Shown: positions 20,201 to 29,700 of the stretch, one piece after another
Position numbering within the stretch: the first letter of the stretch is position 1
How the letters are laid out: the number at the start of each line of letters is the position of its first letter
From: Dyella amyloliquefaciens
GTDB lineage: Bacteria; Pseudomonadota; Gammaproteobacteria; Xanthomonadales; Rhodanobacteraceae
DNA: 64,000 bases
NCBI RefSeq assembly: GCF_004296575.1
Contig: NZ_SAYT01000005.1
Location: 248,001 to 312,000 of the forward strand
Direction of reading: 5' to 3'
Notes under the pieces: model-generated
The model's database searches: none
What the model was told of the DNA's origin: nothing
The model's input: the letters and a program-made list of their open reading frames with translations, nothing else
Position numbers and translations under genes: made by a program

Positions 20201-20416
20201 CTGGCCCTGGAATACCGTCCGGAGTGGGCGGCCAAGAAGCTGGCCCTGCAGCTGCAGGTCCGCAACGTGCTCAACGAGCAGAAGGCCACCCAGGAGTATC
20301 CGTACTTCGGCTCCACCGGCGCTCCCAACGCGTCCTATGGCGCACCGTACGTGGGCGGCTATACGACGATGGAAACCCCGCGCGTCGTCCAGCTCGGCGT
20401 CACCTACGACTGGTAA
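17252..20416 (+). CDS. Oar-like TonB-dependent outer-membrane receptor
   Basis: A 1054-residue outer-membrane beta-barrel receptor of the Oar-like type. Seen in order: signal peptide (RTALAAAIAMSVGFSGLVHAQA, cleavage near residue 35), a carboxypeptidase-regulatory-like beta-sandwich (about 38-110, GTISGQAPVAAGETVHIVG to GKYDVSLVRDGQTVQ), a plug domain (about 125-260, with VVANAIPAIDVSSTTQSTVI and EYGRSTGGVIS), and a large barrel ending in Trp (VVQLGVTYDW), as expected for barrel insertion. Such receptors take up large ligands, possibly peptides or glycans; the ligand is unknown. GTG start at 17252 follows GGGGAG by 8 bases. Ends in a strong terminator and faces a TPR-sulfotransferase. Confidence 0.93.
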   Translation: MTVNKLSSASRMPVRTALAAAIAMSVGFSGLVHAQATTGTISGQAPVAAGETVHIVGGSGFDRTVPVDQSGRYTITLPIGKYDVSLVRDGQTVQTMQGVTALAASAVTVDFGAAGGTENAKNLSSVTVVANAIPAIDVSSTTQSTVITQEQLRQLPLARNSAAIALLAPGVVPGATADGGGPTGEPLVSFGGSTVVENAYYINGFNTSDPISNSGGITLPYGAIAQQETLTNGYGPEYGRSTGGVISQLGASGTNTWHFGGAVFWQPEDWQGTPGNTYYNNPAVTPALAASNSAYAGKTPGNLYDYRNDNTSWNQVYDFYVGGPLIKDKLFFFVAAEAARSASETVTRNVGAPYEYHNNFKDPKYYAKIDWNITDSNILSFTGVKNTHAFNGDTYNYDYSTKQAGDFNGYQQSYKNSFKLGVANFTSYITDDLTANAMYGKMKGTYYSEVPGQASTDPSILDSAFQNPAYCPTANCTNSQTMTYLDNPDHRTEETNLRLSLTYKLGDHTFKAGIDNQTSKDIEDGTVTSGPGYYWDYGYMDPANAIVGVPGVSPYVAPSPNGYYVQQGIYLTSATVQVKQRAQYISDDWQVTPNLLLKLGLRNDSFTNYNPDSEPYVRLTKPQWAPRLGFSWDIMGDSTMKLFGNAGRYYLALPTGVALREASASTYTGQYYTYTGIDANGVPTGLTPIPSYGQTQGAGVPVSGNNEYGQPLDPGTVASQNLKASYQDSYVLGFQHQFSQYWTYGVTATWSKMNNIIDDTAEGLTTICSAALAQNPGLANEQPVNANAAGNVNCGNVLNVNGSILINPGKTNDYKIANVNGGYVNASVDPISMGFPPAYRHYYSLEMYLEHVWDGKWRAKFDYVYSKSYGTTEGPVQSNIGQASTSQSATEQWDFGQLMSYANAVQSNSRKHVFKAYGTYQFLPEWSLSGVVTLAAGTPKTCLGLYGPDQQDPVSYGNSYHWCGGQPAPIGTTGYTPWLHTLDLALEYRPEWAAKKLALQLQVRNVLNEQKATQEYPYFGSTGAPNASYGAPYVGGYTTMETPRVVQLGVTYDW

Positions 20417-20428
20417 GTGTCGGCAAAG

Positions 20429-20460
20429 GTACGGAGCGGCCAACTCGGGCCGCTCCGTAC
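20429..20460. other. Perfect 13-bp hairpin after the Oar-like gene
   Basis: GTACGGAGCGGCC at 20429-20441 pairs exactly with GGCCGCTCCGTAC at 20448-20460 (loop AACTCG). It lies immediately before the terminator at 20471 and could protect the 3' end of the receptor mRNA. Confidence 0.6.
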
Positions 20461-20470
20461 AAACAAGAAA

Positions 20471-20498
20471 GCCGCCGGATATCCGGCGGCTTTTTTTT
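20471..20498 (+). terminator. Intrinsic terminator of the Oar-like receptor gene
   Basis: GCCGCCGGATATCCGGCGGC is a perfect 20-bp palindrome followed by eight T. It sits between two convergent genes. On the other strand the downstream sequence is TTTCTTGTTT, so it may also stop leftward transcription from the sulfotransferase gene. Confidence 0.93.
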
Positions 20499-20507
20499 CG
20501 ACATCCG

Positions 20508-22112
20508 TCAGAGCAGGCCGGCGGAGCCTAGCCGTTCGCGCAGCGGTGACAGCTGTGCCTCGTAGTTCGCCAGTCGCGACGTGTTCTTCTGCAACGGTTG
20601 GCGCACCTGGGCTGCACTCGCCGTGCTGAGTACGGTGCGCGAGGTGGCGTGGAAGTCGAGGCAGGCTGGATCAAAAGCAAGGCCGCAGAAATCCAGCAGG
20701 CGTCGAATGCGTGCCTCCGGCTCGGCCACCAGCGCTTCGTACGAATGGTCCAGCACCTGCCCGGGGAAGCGCTGCTGCCAGAAGCGGCACAGGCGCGCAT
20801 AGTCCGCGTAGTGGCTGGCCATCTCTTCGAGGTCGTAGCTGAAGTGCGAGCCCACGCTGAAGAGCTGGCGATAACAGGCGAAACAGGTTTCCACGGCATC
20901 ACGGTGGCCGTTGACCACGCGTGCGCCAGGCAACATCGCCAGCGCCGCACCGAGGTATTGCCAGTTGAGCATGTTCTTGTCGGTAAAGCGGGGCCGCTGC
21001 TGGCGCCAGCGCGCGGTGCGCGCCAGGTATTCGCGCCCCAGGCGCGCCCAGTCGTCCGCGGTGGCAGAGGGCACCCACTGCGGAAACGCCATGCCACGGC
21101 GCGAGGATTCCTCCTCGATGAGCTGCGGGAGATCGGTGATTTCGTCGGCGCCCTCGACCAGCGGATGCGATGCGAGTATCTGCTCGGTCAGCGTGGAACC
21201 CGATCGCGGCAGGCTGACGATGAAAATGACCTCCTGCCCCAGCGTGGCATCCACCGGTTCAGTCGCGGGCTGCGCGAACGCCGCCATGATGGCGTCGACC
21301 TGGCGACTTTCCGCTGCGGCATCCCAATGCAGCTGTCGCCGCTTGAGCGCATTTGCCTCGCGCAGTACCTCGAAGGACTGCGCGTAGGCGGCGTGGTCCT
21401 CCAGCGCCTTCGCCAGCGCAAAGCCGATGGCGATGCGTGCGTCGGCAGCCAGATCCGGTTGGCGGAACAGCTGCTGCAACTGGGCCCGATCGGCGTCACC
21501 GAAGGATTCGGTCTTGAGGTTGGCCAGCGCATGCCAGGCCACATGGTTTGCCGGCTGCTGGCGTAGCACTTCCCGATAACTCGCCACCGCGGCAGAGATG
21601 TTGCCCAGGCTGACCTGCGTATCGGCCAGGCTGTTGCGCGCAGTGACGTGCCTGGGATCGAGTTTCAGCACCTGCTCAAACGCCCGGCACGCGTCCTCCC
21701 TGCGCATGTTCACCTTGAGTGCCTTGCCCAGGTTGAACCAGGCCGGCGTCATGCCGGGCGCCCGTTCGCACGCGCGATGGAAAGAGGCCATCGCCGTTGT
21801 AACGTCGCCCCGCTCGAACTGTGAGATGCCCAGGTACATCAAGGTGGGAGCGTCATCGGGGCGAAGCCGCAGCGACTCATCGAAGCTGCGGATGGCCGCG
21901 GCGTGGTTTCCGCGCATCTGCGACGCCACGCCCTGCAGCATGTGTGCCTCGGCACTCGCCGGCGCCATCGCCAGGAGGCTTGCCAGCGCACGCTCGGCCA
22001 ACTCGTGCTGGCCGCGTGCCAGCGCGCTACCCGCGTCCAGGAGGAAGCCGCGCGCCGCCGGGGACAAACCTGCCGCGCGATCCACCGGCGTAGGGGCCTG
22101 GTTTGCCGTCAT
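20508..22112 (-). CDS. TPR-repeat sulfotransferase
   Basis: A 534-residue fusion. Residues about 18-230 are tetratricopeptide repeats (for example AEAHMLQGVASQMRGNHAAAIRSF, APTLMYLGISQFERGD, PAWFNLGKALKVNMRREDA). Residues about 285-530 are a PAPS-dependent sulfotransferase domain with the 5'-phosphosulfate loop SLPRSGSTLTEQIL and a 3'-phosphate-binding region around RVVNGHRDAVETC. It would transfer sulfate from PAPS to an unknown acceptor; TPRs usually bind the protein partner or substrate. No signal peptide is seen. It shares a terminator with the facing Oar-like receptor, an arrangement I associate with this bacterial group (unchecked). Downstream of def in the same direction with a 116-bp gap. 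Confidence 0.92.
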   Translation of the reverse strand: MTANQAPTPVDRAAGLSPAARGFLLDAGSALARGQHELAERALASLLAMAPASAEAHMLQGVASQMRGNHAAAIRSFDESLRLRPDDAPTLMYLGISQFERGDVTTAMASFHRACERAPGMTPAWFNLGKALKVNMRREDACRAFEQVLKLDPRHVTARNSLADTQVSLGNISAAVASYREVLRQQPANHVAWHALANLKTESFGDADRAQLQQLFRQPDLAADARIAIGFALAKALEDHAAYAQSFEVLREANALKRRQLHWDAAAESRQVDAIMAAFAQPATEPVDATLGQEVIFIVSLPRSGSTLTEQILASHPLVEGADEITDLPQLIEEESSRRGMAFPQWVPSATADDWARLGREYLARTARWRQQRPRFTDKNMLNWQYLGAALAMLPGARVVNGHRDAVETCFACYRQLFSVGSHFSYDLEEMASHYADYARLCRFWQQRFPGQVLDHSYEALVAEPEARIRRLLDFCGLAFDPACLDFHATSRTVLSTASAAQVRQPLQKNTSRLANYEAQLSPLRERLGSAGLL

Positions 22113-22228
22113 AGTGCGAGCCTTCGGAAATAAGCGTACGAGGGATGGAACTATAGGGTGCGCGGCGCTCCTTCAGCGAGCCGGTGCAGCCTTGCCTTCC
22201 GGGCTTTCCACGGTGGAAGCCCGGAAGG

Positions 22229-22768
22229 CTACTCGTCCGCCCCCGCATCCATCCCCGGAAACAACACTTCCGTGTAGCCGAACTTGCTGAAGTCCGTGAT
22301 CCGCGACGGATAAAGCCGTCCAATCAGGTGATCGCATTCGTGCTGCACCACCCGCGCGTGAAAGCCTTCCGCCGTGCGATCGATCTGCACTCCCTTGGGA
22401 TCCAATCCCTGGTAGCGGATCAACGTATAGCGGTTCACCGCGCCACGCAGTCCCGGCACGGAAAGGCAACCTTCCCAGCCTTCCTCCATGTCCTGCGAGA
22501 GCGGCGTGATCACCGGGTTCAGCAGGATGGTGCGCGGCACCGCCGGCGCATCGGGATAACGCTCGGAGCGGTCGAAGCCGAAGATCACCAGTTGCAGGTC
22601 CACGCCGATCTGCGGCGCGGCCAGCCCGACGCCGCCGGCGTCGTGCATGGTGTCGAACATGTCGGCAATGAGCGCATCGAGTTCTGCGCTACCGATCATC
22701 GCGTCGGGTACGGACGGAGCCACCCGCAGCAAACGCGGATCGCCCATCTTCAGAATCTCGCGGATCAT
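22229..22768 (-). CDS. def: Peptide deformylase
   Basis: Removes the formyl group from nascent N-terminal methionine; metal enzyme, cytosolic and ribosome-associated. The 179-residue product has all three family motifs: [18 protein letters not shown] and QHECDHLIG (metal ligands Cys, His, His and catalytic Glu/Asp set). The start at 22768 ([14 protein letters not shown]) matches the family; the frame open upstream is not used. There is no fmt neighbour, so this is probably a second deformylase rather than the fmt-linked copy. Confidence 0.95.
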   Translation of the reverse strand: MIREILKMGDPRLLRVAPSVPDAMIGSAELDALIADMFDTMHDAGGVGLAAPQIGVDLQLVIFGFDRSERYPDAPAVPRTILLNPVITPLSQDMEEGWEGCLSVPGLRGAVNRYTLIRYQGLDPKGVQIDRTAEGFHARVVQHECDHLIGRLYPSRITDFSKFGYTEVLFPGMDAGADE

Positions 22769-22972
22769 GAAAAACCTCGCATCTTCATTGGTTTGGCATG
22801 GGCCGGGAGGCCACTGCCCCGCCGGCCAGTGTACCCGCCGGGCATGTCGGCCACGTGTACCGGCGCTAAGCCCGCATTCGACCAATGGCTAATATTTGCT
22901 GGCGCATAATGGCATTGACCCCCGGAGCCACCGGGACGACCCTGTCGGGGGACTGTCCAGGAGCCGATCCGC

Positions 22973-25048
22973 ATGTCTACCGTCGCCGTCAAACCTAGCC
23001 CGGCAGGAAAGATCCTGTGGGCCGCCATCGCCATCGTGGGCGCCTGGTGCCTGGGCGTCGTCGCCCTGCGCCGTGGCGAACCCATCAACGCCATCTGGCT
23101 GGTCGCCGCCGCGATTGCCGTGTTCGTCATCGGCTACCGCTTCTACGGCAAGTTCATCAACGATCGCGTGTTGCAGATGGATCCCACGCGCGCCACCCCG
23201 GCCGTGTTGCGCAACGACGGCCTGGACTATGTGCCGACCGACAAGTGGGTCGTGTTCGGACACCACTTCGCCGCCATCGCCGGCGCCGGTCCGCTGGTGG
23301 GTCCCGTGCTCGCCGCACAGATGGGCTATCTGCCCGGCACGTTGTGGATCCTGTTCGGCGTGGTGTTCGCCGGTGCGGTGCAGGACTTCATGATCCTGGG
23401 CCTATCGGTCCGTCGCGACGGACGCTCGCTCGGCAACATGCTGCGCGACGAGCTCGGCCCGGTGGCTGGCATCGTCGCCATGTTCGGCGTGCTGGTGCTG
23501 ATGATGATCGTGCTGGCGGTGCTGGCGCTGGTCGTGGTCAAGGCACTCACGCACAGCCCATGGGGCACCTACACGGTGGCGTGCACGATTCCGATCGCAC
23601 TGCTGATGGGCGTGTACCTGCGCTGGATTCGCCCGGGCAAGATCCTCGAAGTGTCGATCATCGGCCTGATCCTGCTGTTGCTGTCGATCTGGAGCGGCGC
23701 CGCGGTGGCCGCCTCGCCGACGCTGGCCCCGATCTTCGACTTCGACGCCAAGTCGCTGGCCTGGCTGCTGATCGCCTACGGCTTCTGCGCCTCGGTGTTG
23801 CCGGTGTGGCTGTTGCTGGCACCGCGCGACTACCTCTCCACCTTCCTCAAGATCGGCACGATCCTGCTGCTGGCGCTGGCCATCTTCCTGGCTGCCCCGA
23901 CGCTGCAGATGCCCGCGGTGACCAAGTTCATCGACGGTACCGGCCCGGTGTTCCAGGGCAACCTGTTCCCGTTCCTGTTCATCACCATCGCCTGCGGCGC
24001 CGTGTCGGGCTGGCATTCGATCATTGCCTCCGGCACCACGCCCAAGCTGATCGCCAGCGAAGGCGAGGCGCGCATGATCGGCTACGGCGGCATGCTGATG
24101 GAGGCCTTCGTCGCCATCATGGCCCTGGTAGCCGCCGCCTCGCTGCACCCGGGCGTGTATTTCGCGATGAACTCGCCGTCTGCATTGATCGGCACCACCG
24201 CGCAGGACGCTGCGACCGCCATCAGCCAGTGGGGCTTCGTGGTGACGCCGGACGAACTGCTGACCACGGCGCAGAACATCGGCGAGAAGACCATCCTCAG
24301 CCGCGCCGGCGGTGCGCCGACACTGGCGGTGGGCATGGCCCAGCTGCTTCACGGCATCATCCCGGGCGAAGGCATGATGGCGTTCTGGTACCACTACGCC
24401 ATCCTGTTCGAAGCGCTGTTCATCCTCACCACGGTGGATGCCGGCACGCGCGTGGGCCGCTTCATGATCCAGGAGATCGCCGGCCTGGTGCACAAGCCGC
24501 TGCAGCACACCGAATCGTGGACCGGCAACCTGCTCGCCACCGCGATCTGCGTGGGCCTGTGGGGTTACTTCCTGTACCAGGGTGCGGTTGATCCGCTGGG
24601 CGGCATCAACACGCTGTGGCCGCTGTTCGGCATCGCCAACCAGATGCTGGCTGCGGTGGCACTGATGCTGGCGACGGTGGTTACCGTCAAGCTCAAGCGC
24701 GAGCGCTACGTACTGGTGCCGGGCATCCCGGCGATCTGGCTGGTGATATGCACACTCACCGCCGGCTGGCAGAAGCTTAGCGGCCCGATCAGCTTCACCG
24801 CCGCCGCGCAGAAGTACGCCCAGGCCGCCGCTGACGGCAAGCTTCTGGCACCGGCCAAGTCGGTGGAGGAAATGCAGCGCATCGTCACCAACAACTATGT
24901 CGATGCCGCACTTACCGGCATCTTCATGTTGCTGATCCTTACCATGCTCGGTTTCGCGCTCAATGCGATACTCAAGGCATGGCGCATCAACCACCCGACC
25001 GCGCACGAGGAACCGTACGTGGCATTGGGGAGCGTGCCCACTCGCTGA
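22973..25048 (+). CDS. cstA: CstA-family carbon starvation/pyruvate transporter
   Basis: A 691-residue inner-membrane transporter with about 16-18 spans. The CstA family (CstA and BtsT in E. coli) imports pyruvate and was earlier linked to peptide use under carbon starvation. Seen: DYVPTDKWVVFGHHFAAIAGAGPLVGPVLAAQMGYLPGTLW in the N-terminal part, SGWHSIIASGTTPKLI and VDAGTRVGRFMIQEI. ATG at 22973 follows CAGGAG. A CATAAT hexamer at 22905 is a possible -10. A YbdD/YjiX gene follows 10 bp later, as in E. coli, and a strong terminator closes the pair. Confidence 0.93.
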   Translation: MSTVAVKPSPAGKILWAAIAIVGAWCLGVVALRRGEPINAIWLVAAAIAVFVIGYRFYGKFINDRVLQMDPTRATPAVLRNDGLDYVPTDKWVVFGHHFAAIAGAGPLVGPVLAAQMGYLPGTLWILFGVVFAGAVQDFMILGLSVRRDGRSLGNMLRDELGPVAGIVAMFGVLVLMMIVLAVLALVVVKALTHSPWGTYTVACTIPIALLMGVYLRWIRPGKILEVSIIGLILLLLSIWSGAAVAASPTLAPIFDFDAKSLAWLLIAYGFCASVLPVWLLLAPRDYLSTFLKIGTILLLALAIFLAAPTLQMPAVTKFIDGTGPVFQGNLFPFLFITIACGAVSGWHSIIASGTTPKLIASEGEARMIGYGGMLMEAFVAIMALVAAASLHPGVYFAMNSPSALIGTTAQDAATAISQWGFVVTPDELLTTAQNIGEKTILSRAGGAPTLAVGMAQLLHGIIPGEGMMAFWYHYAILFEALFILTTVDAGTRVGRFMIQEIAGLVHKPLQHTESWTGNLLATAICVGLWGYFLYQGAVDPLGGINTLWPLFGIANQMLAAVALMLATVVTVKLKRERYVLVPGIPAIWLVICTLTAGWQKLSGPISFTAAAQKYAQAAADGKLLAPAKSVEEMQRIVTNNYVDAALTGIFMLLILTMLGFALNAILKAWRINHPTAHEEPYVALGSVPTR

Positions 25049-25058
25049 GGGCTGCGAT

Positions 25059-25256
25059 ATGAACCTGCCTGATCTGCAAGCGATACGGAAATGGGCGGTG
25101 CAGACCGCCCGCCTCTGCTGCGGCATTCCCGACTACGACGTGTATGTGCAGCACCTGCGCACGCACCACCCGGAGCGGCCCGTGCCCAGCTACAAGGAGT
25201 TCTTCCGGGAACGCCAGGTCGCCCGCTACAAGGGCACTGGCGGCCGCTGCTGCTGA
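25059..25256 (+). CDS. YbdD/YjiX family small protein
   Basis: A 65-residue cytosolic protein of the YbdD/YjiX family (DUF466). Seen: CGIPDYDVYVQHLRTHHP and PSYKEFFRERQVARYKGTGG, ending in the conserved Cys-Cys. In E. coli these small proteins are encoded next to CstA or BtsT and are required for pyruvate transport activity. Start at 25059 follows GAGGG and aligns with the family; the upstream open frame overlaps cstA and is a shadow. Confidence 0.93.
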   Translation: MNLPDLQAIRKWAVQTARLCCGIPDYDVYVQHLRTHHPERPVPSYKEFFRERQVARYKGTGGRCC

Positions 25257-25275
25257 CCCATCGCAAAGGCTAGCC

Positions 25276-25316
25276 CAGAGGCCACGCCCCATGCCGGGGC
25301 GTGGCCTCTGTCGTTT
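25276..25316 (+). terminator. Terminator of cstA-ybdD
   Basis: Perfect 15-bp stem CAGAGGCCACGCCCC/GGGGCGTGGCCTCTG with a 5-base loop, followed by TCGTTTTG. It lies 20 bp past the ybdD stop. Confidence 0.85.
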
Positions 25317-25402
25317 TGTCCATGACCTCCGTCGCTGGGCATTTCGCATCCCTGCCCCCATCATTCCACGGCGCCCATGCAAGGCCGGCCCATCGTTGAC
25401 CC

Positions 25403-25906
25403 ATGACCGAGCACCATCTCACCAAGCCCACCTCCGAAGTGGAGGCACAGCACAGCCTGGGCCTGCGCATCATCGCCATCTACAAGGGGATCAAGACCGT
25501 GGGGCTGCTGTTTGCGGCCGCCGCCGCGTTCCACCTGGAGCGCGAGCAGAACTTCGACCGCTTCGTGCACTGGCTGGAACACCTCTCGCTCACCGACACC
25601 AACGGCCTGCGCTGGCAACTGGTCAGCCTGCTGCAGCAGTGGGGACATAGCCGCTTCATCGCGGTGGGACTGGTAGCGATCGGTTACGCGGTGATCTTCG
25701 CGACCGAGGGCACCGGCCTTTGGCTGCGCAAGCATTGGGCGGAGTGGTTTACGGTGATCGCCACCGGTTCGCTGATTCCGCTGGAGTTCTACGAGGTGTT
25801 CCACCACTTCAGCTGGCTGAAGCTGGCGGCACTGCTGGGGAATATCGCGATCGTGGTTTATCTGGTGAGGATTGCGATGCAGCCGAGGCCGAAGAAGGAA
25901 CATTGA
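25403..25906 (+). CDS. DUF2127 family membrane protein
   Basis: A 167-residue protein of the DUF2127 family, function unknown. Seen: LGLRIIAIYKGIKTVGLLFAAAAAF as first span, HSRFIAVGLVAIGYAVIFATEGTGLWLRKHWAEWFTVIATG, and a last span ending in basic residues. Four membrane spans are likely, with many conserved His and aromatic residues (LEFYEVFHHFSW). The ATG at 25403 gives a plausible soluble N-terminus (MTEHHLTKPTSEVEAQ). Isolated by repeats on the right. Confidence 0.82.
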   Translation: MTEHHLTKPTSEVEAQHSLGLRIIAIYKGIKTVGLLFAAAAAFHLEREQNFDRFVHWLEHLSLTDTNGLRWQLVSLLQQWGHSRFIAVGLVAIGYAVIFATEGTGLWLRKHWAEWFTVIATGSLIPLEFYEVFHHFSWLKLAALLGNIAIVVYLVRIAMQPRPKKEH

Positions 25907-26713
25907 GGTTTGCTGTTCTTCAGCGCGCGGCAATTCAAGCCCCCCAACGCGAGCCGTAACTCCCTCCGCTCCGTTGTGCGAGCTTTAGCTCCCTCTCCCT
26001 CCGGGAGAGGGCTGGGGAGAGGGTGCGGTTCTTGCCCCTTGGCCCGGATGTAAGCAAGAGGGGTATAGCCTCGGCGCTGATCCATGCCCTACCGCCAGCT
26101 TGCCGCCTACGCGGCGGGCGTTTCGATCCCCTGCCGGCGCTCGAGTCACTTTTCTTTTGCTGGCCCACGCACGCGCTCTTTGCGTGCGAACGGCGAAGCC
26201 GGCCCGAAGGGCGGAGGGCGAATGCCCGGAGTCAAAGAAAAGTAACCCAAAGAAAATGGCCTTTAGAGCCAGGGCTCATAGCGATACGTTGGATACAAGC
26301 CTGAAGTTTCCGGAGCCCGGATTGCGACCGCCTCCGCCGCTAGCCAGCGGCTACACCGCAACGCGTCAATGCGCTGAGGACTGAAAGCGGAGCCCGCTTC
26401 GCTCCCTCTCCCCTGCGGGCGACCCGAAGGTAGTCCGTGTGGGAGAGAGGGCTGGGGTGAGGGGCCAACCTTGCCTCAGTCCCGATGGCCACGGCACAGC
26501 GGCCTCCCGATCAGGTCAACGCCCGGAAACTTCGAACCTGTCGTTTTTCCTGGCGGCAAAAAAGCCAAAAAGAATCCAAGAAACAAACGCTTAGAAAGCC
26601 ACGCCAGCCATCCGGCGCATCCTTGGGCCACTTCTACCCCTCTTGCTGCGCCGCAGAAACCCTCACCCTCCTTGAGGTACAATGCGCGTTTTCGCATAGC
26701 CCCCGTTCCCCGC
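25907..26713. repeat. Repeat-filled gap upstream of purL, with one copy of the large element
   Basis: No credible gene in 807 bp. A CCCTCTCCC hairpin is at 25991-26028. A copy of the ~270-330 bp element (copy A) spans about 26097-26418, with the homopyrimidine arm CACTTTTCTTTTG at 26148, an internal insertion of about 65 bp that itself folds (26166-26232), then AAGAAAAGTAACCCAAAGAA. It runs into another CCCTCTCCC hairpin at 26404-26464. A TACAAT hexamer at 26679 is a possible purL -10. Open frames here that read '...FCWPT...' or '...KKSNPKK...' are repeat translations, not genes. Confidence 0.8.
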
Positions 26714-29700
26714 ATGATCGCACTCGACGGGCAGAGCGCCCTCTCCCCTTTTCGTCTCGAACGCCTGAACGCCCGCCTCGAAGCCATTCACCGTGGCACG
26801 CGCGTGCAGTCTTCGTGGTTCATCTATTTCATCGACGCCGACCGCACGCCGGAAGGTGAGCAGCATCGTCGCCTGCTCGAGGTGCTCGAGGCCAAGGACA
26901 GTGCGCCAGAGCGCGCCTCGCTGTGGGTGGTGCCGCGACTGGGCACCATCTCGCCGTGGTCGAGCAAGGCCACCGACATCCTGCATGGCGCCGGCTTCGA
27001 CGTGCGCCGCGTGGAGCGTGGCGTGGCCTGGCAGGTGGCCGGCCTGCCGGCGGCCGACCAGCCGCAGTACGACGCCGTGATGAACGTGCTGCACGATGCG
27101 ATGACGCAGTCGGTGCTCACCAACCTCGACGAGGCGACACACCTGTTCCTCGGCGGCCAGCCCGGTCCGCTGGTCTACATCGAGCTGGGCGGCGACGCCA
27201 AGGCGGCGCTGGACAAGGCCAACAAGGAACTGGGCCTGGCGCTGGCCGACGACGAAATCGAATACCTCGCGGACCGCTACGCCGAGCTGGGCCGCGACCC
27301 GACCGACGCCGAACTCTTCATGTTCGCGCAGGCCAACTCCGAGCATTGCCGCCACAAGGTGTTCAACGCCAGCTGGACGCTGGACGGTGAAGAACAGCCC
27401 AAGAGCCTGTTCGCGATGATCAAGAACACCCACCAGCATTCGCCTGCCCACACGCTGTCCGCCTACAAGGACAACGCGGCGGTGGTCGAAGGCTACGAGG
27501 GCAACCGCTTCTTCGCCGATCAGGACGGCGTGTGGCGCGCGCACCCGGAACGCGTCGAGTACGCGATCAAGGTGGAGACGCACAACCATCCCACCGCCAT
27601 TGCTCCGTGGCCGGGCGCCGCCACCGGCGCCGGCGGCGAGATCCGCGACGAAGGCGCAACCGGCCGTGGCGCGAAGCCGAAGGCCGGCCTCACCGGTTTC
27701 TCGGTGTCCGACCTGCGCATTCCGGGCCTGCCGCGTCCGTGGGAAGTGGATCGTCCGTTGCCGCCGCACATGGCGACGGCGTTCGAGATCATGCGTGACG
27801 GCCCGCTGGGCGCCGCCGCGTTCAACAACGAATTCGGCCGCCCTGCCCTGGGCGGTTATTTCCGTACCTACGAGCACGAGACCGGCGAAGCCGGCGTGCG
27901 CCGCGGCTACGACAAGCCGATCATGATCGCCGGCGGCCTCGCCAACATGCGCGCGGGCCACGTGCAGAAGCGCGACGTGCAGCCCGGAAACAAGGTGATC
28001 GTGCTGGGCGGCCCGGCGATGCTGATCGGCCTGGGCGGCGGCGCCGCCTCGTCGGTCGCCTCGGGCACCTCGAGCCAGGAGCTCGACTTCGCCTCCGTGC
28101 AGCGCGACAACGCCGAGATGGAGCGTCGCGCGCAGCAGGTGATCGACAGCTGCTGGGCACGTGGCGACAAGAATCCGATCGTCAGCGTGCACGACGTGGG
28201 TGCGGGCGGTCTGTCCAACGCGATTCCCGAACTACTCAACGACGCGGGTGTCGGTGGCCGCATCGATCTCGCCAGGGTGCCGTGCGACGACCCGTCGCTG
28301 TCGCCGATGCAGATCTGGAGCAACGAGTCTCAGGAACGTTACGTGCTCGCCATCGGCGCTGCCGACCTCGAGGAATTCGAGGGCTACTGCGCGCGCGAGC
28401 GTTGTCCGTATGCAGTGGTGGGCGAGGCAACCTCGGAACGTCGCCTGATCGTGCACGATCCGCGCACCGACACCACGGTGATCGACCTGCCGATGGACGT
28501 GCTGTTCGGCAAGGCGCCGCGCATGCATCGCGATGCCAAGCACCTGAAGCCGCGCGTCGACCTGGTGCCCGACCTCACCGGCATCAGCATGGACGAGGCG
28601 CTGCTGCGCGTGCTGCGCCTGCCCACCGTGGGCAGCAAGAGCTTCCTCATCACCATCGGTGACCGCACCGTGGGCGGCCTCAACCATCGCGATCCGATGG
28701 TCGGCCCGTGGCAGGTGCCGGTAGCCGATGCCGCCGTCACCATCACCGACTTTGACGGCTATACCGGCGAAGCGATGGCAATGGCCGAGCGCGCCCCGGT
28801 GGCACTGCTCAACAGCGCCGACGCGGCCCGCCTTGCGGTGGGCGAAGCCATCACCAACCTGGCGGCGGCGCCGATCGCTTCGCTCAGCGAGGTGCGCATG
28901 TCGGCCAACTGGATGGCGGCCGTGAACTACCCGGGCGAAGACGCCGCGTTGTTCGACGCCGTGAAGGCCGTGGGCATGGAACTGTGCCCGGAGCTGGACA
29001 TCTCCATTCCGGTCGGCAAGGACTCGCTGTCCATGCAGACCGTGTGGAAGGACGGCGACACCACGCAGCGCACCGTTTCGCCGGTGTCGCTGGTGATCAC
29101 CGGTTTCGCCCGCGTTACCGACGTGCGCCGCACGCTGACGCCGCAGCTGCGCCTGGATCGTGGCGACTCGGAACTGTGGCTGCTCGACCTCGGCGCCTGC
29201 CGCGACCGCCTCGGCGGCTCCGCACTCACGCAGGTGTTCAACCGCGGCGGCGGCGTGCCGCCGGATCTGGATGACGCCAAGCGCCTGAAGTCGCTGTTCA
29301 ACCTGGTGCAGGAAGCGAATGCCGGCGGCCTGCTGCTGGCGTATCACGACCGCTCCGACGGCGGCGTCATCGTCACACTGCTGGAAATGGCCTTCGCCGG
29401 CCATTGCGGCCTGGAAATCCATCTCGACGGCTGGGCGGAAGCCGCACTGCGCGCCCTGTTCAACGAGGAACTCGGCGCTGTCGTGCAGGTGGCCACGGCC
29501 AACCGCGAAGCGTTCGAGGCGCTGCTGGTGAAGCACGAGCTCACCGGCATGGCCTATCGCATCGGCCGTCCGAAGGAAAAGCTCGGCATCAAGCTGTTCC
29601 ACAACGGCGAAACGCAGTTCAAATGGAACTGGCGCACGTTGTTCGAAGCGTGGAACCAGACCAGCCACGCCATGCAGCGCCTGCGCGACAACCCGATCAG

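Noticed and set aside
17267-20443. Very long open frame (about 1058 codons) antisense to the Oar-like receptor, and similar ones antisense to ettA, purL, mprF and the kinase gene
   Set aside because: GC-rich coding DNA leaves the opposite strand open by codon bias. The translations are Arg/His/Val/Gly-rich, have no family motifs and no ribosome sites.
26097-26420. Short frames reading '...FCWPKRKVTQRKWP...' or '...LLLAQKKSNPKK...' near 26 kb, 42.8 kb and 43.2 kb
   Set aside because: The same peptides recur wherever the dispersed element occurs and in either orientation; they are translations of a non-coding repeat.
26420-26713. Purine riboswitch or PurR operator ahead of purL
   Set aside because: The stretch is repeat-derived and no purine aptamer helices or PurR-type palindrome could be found.
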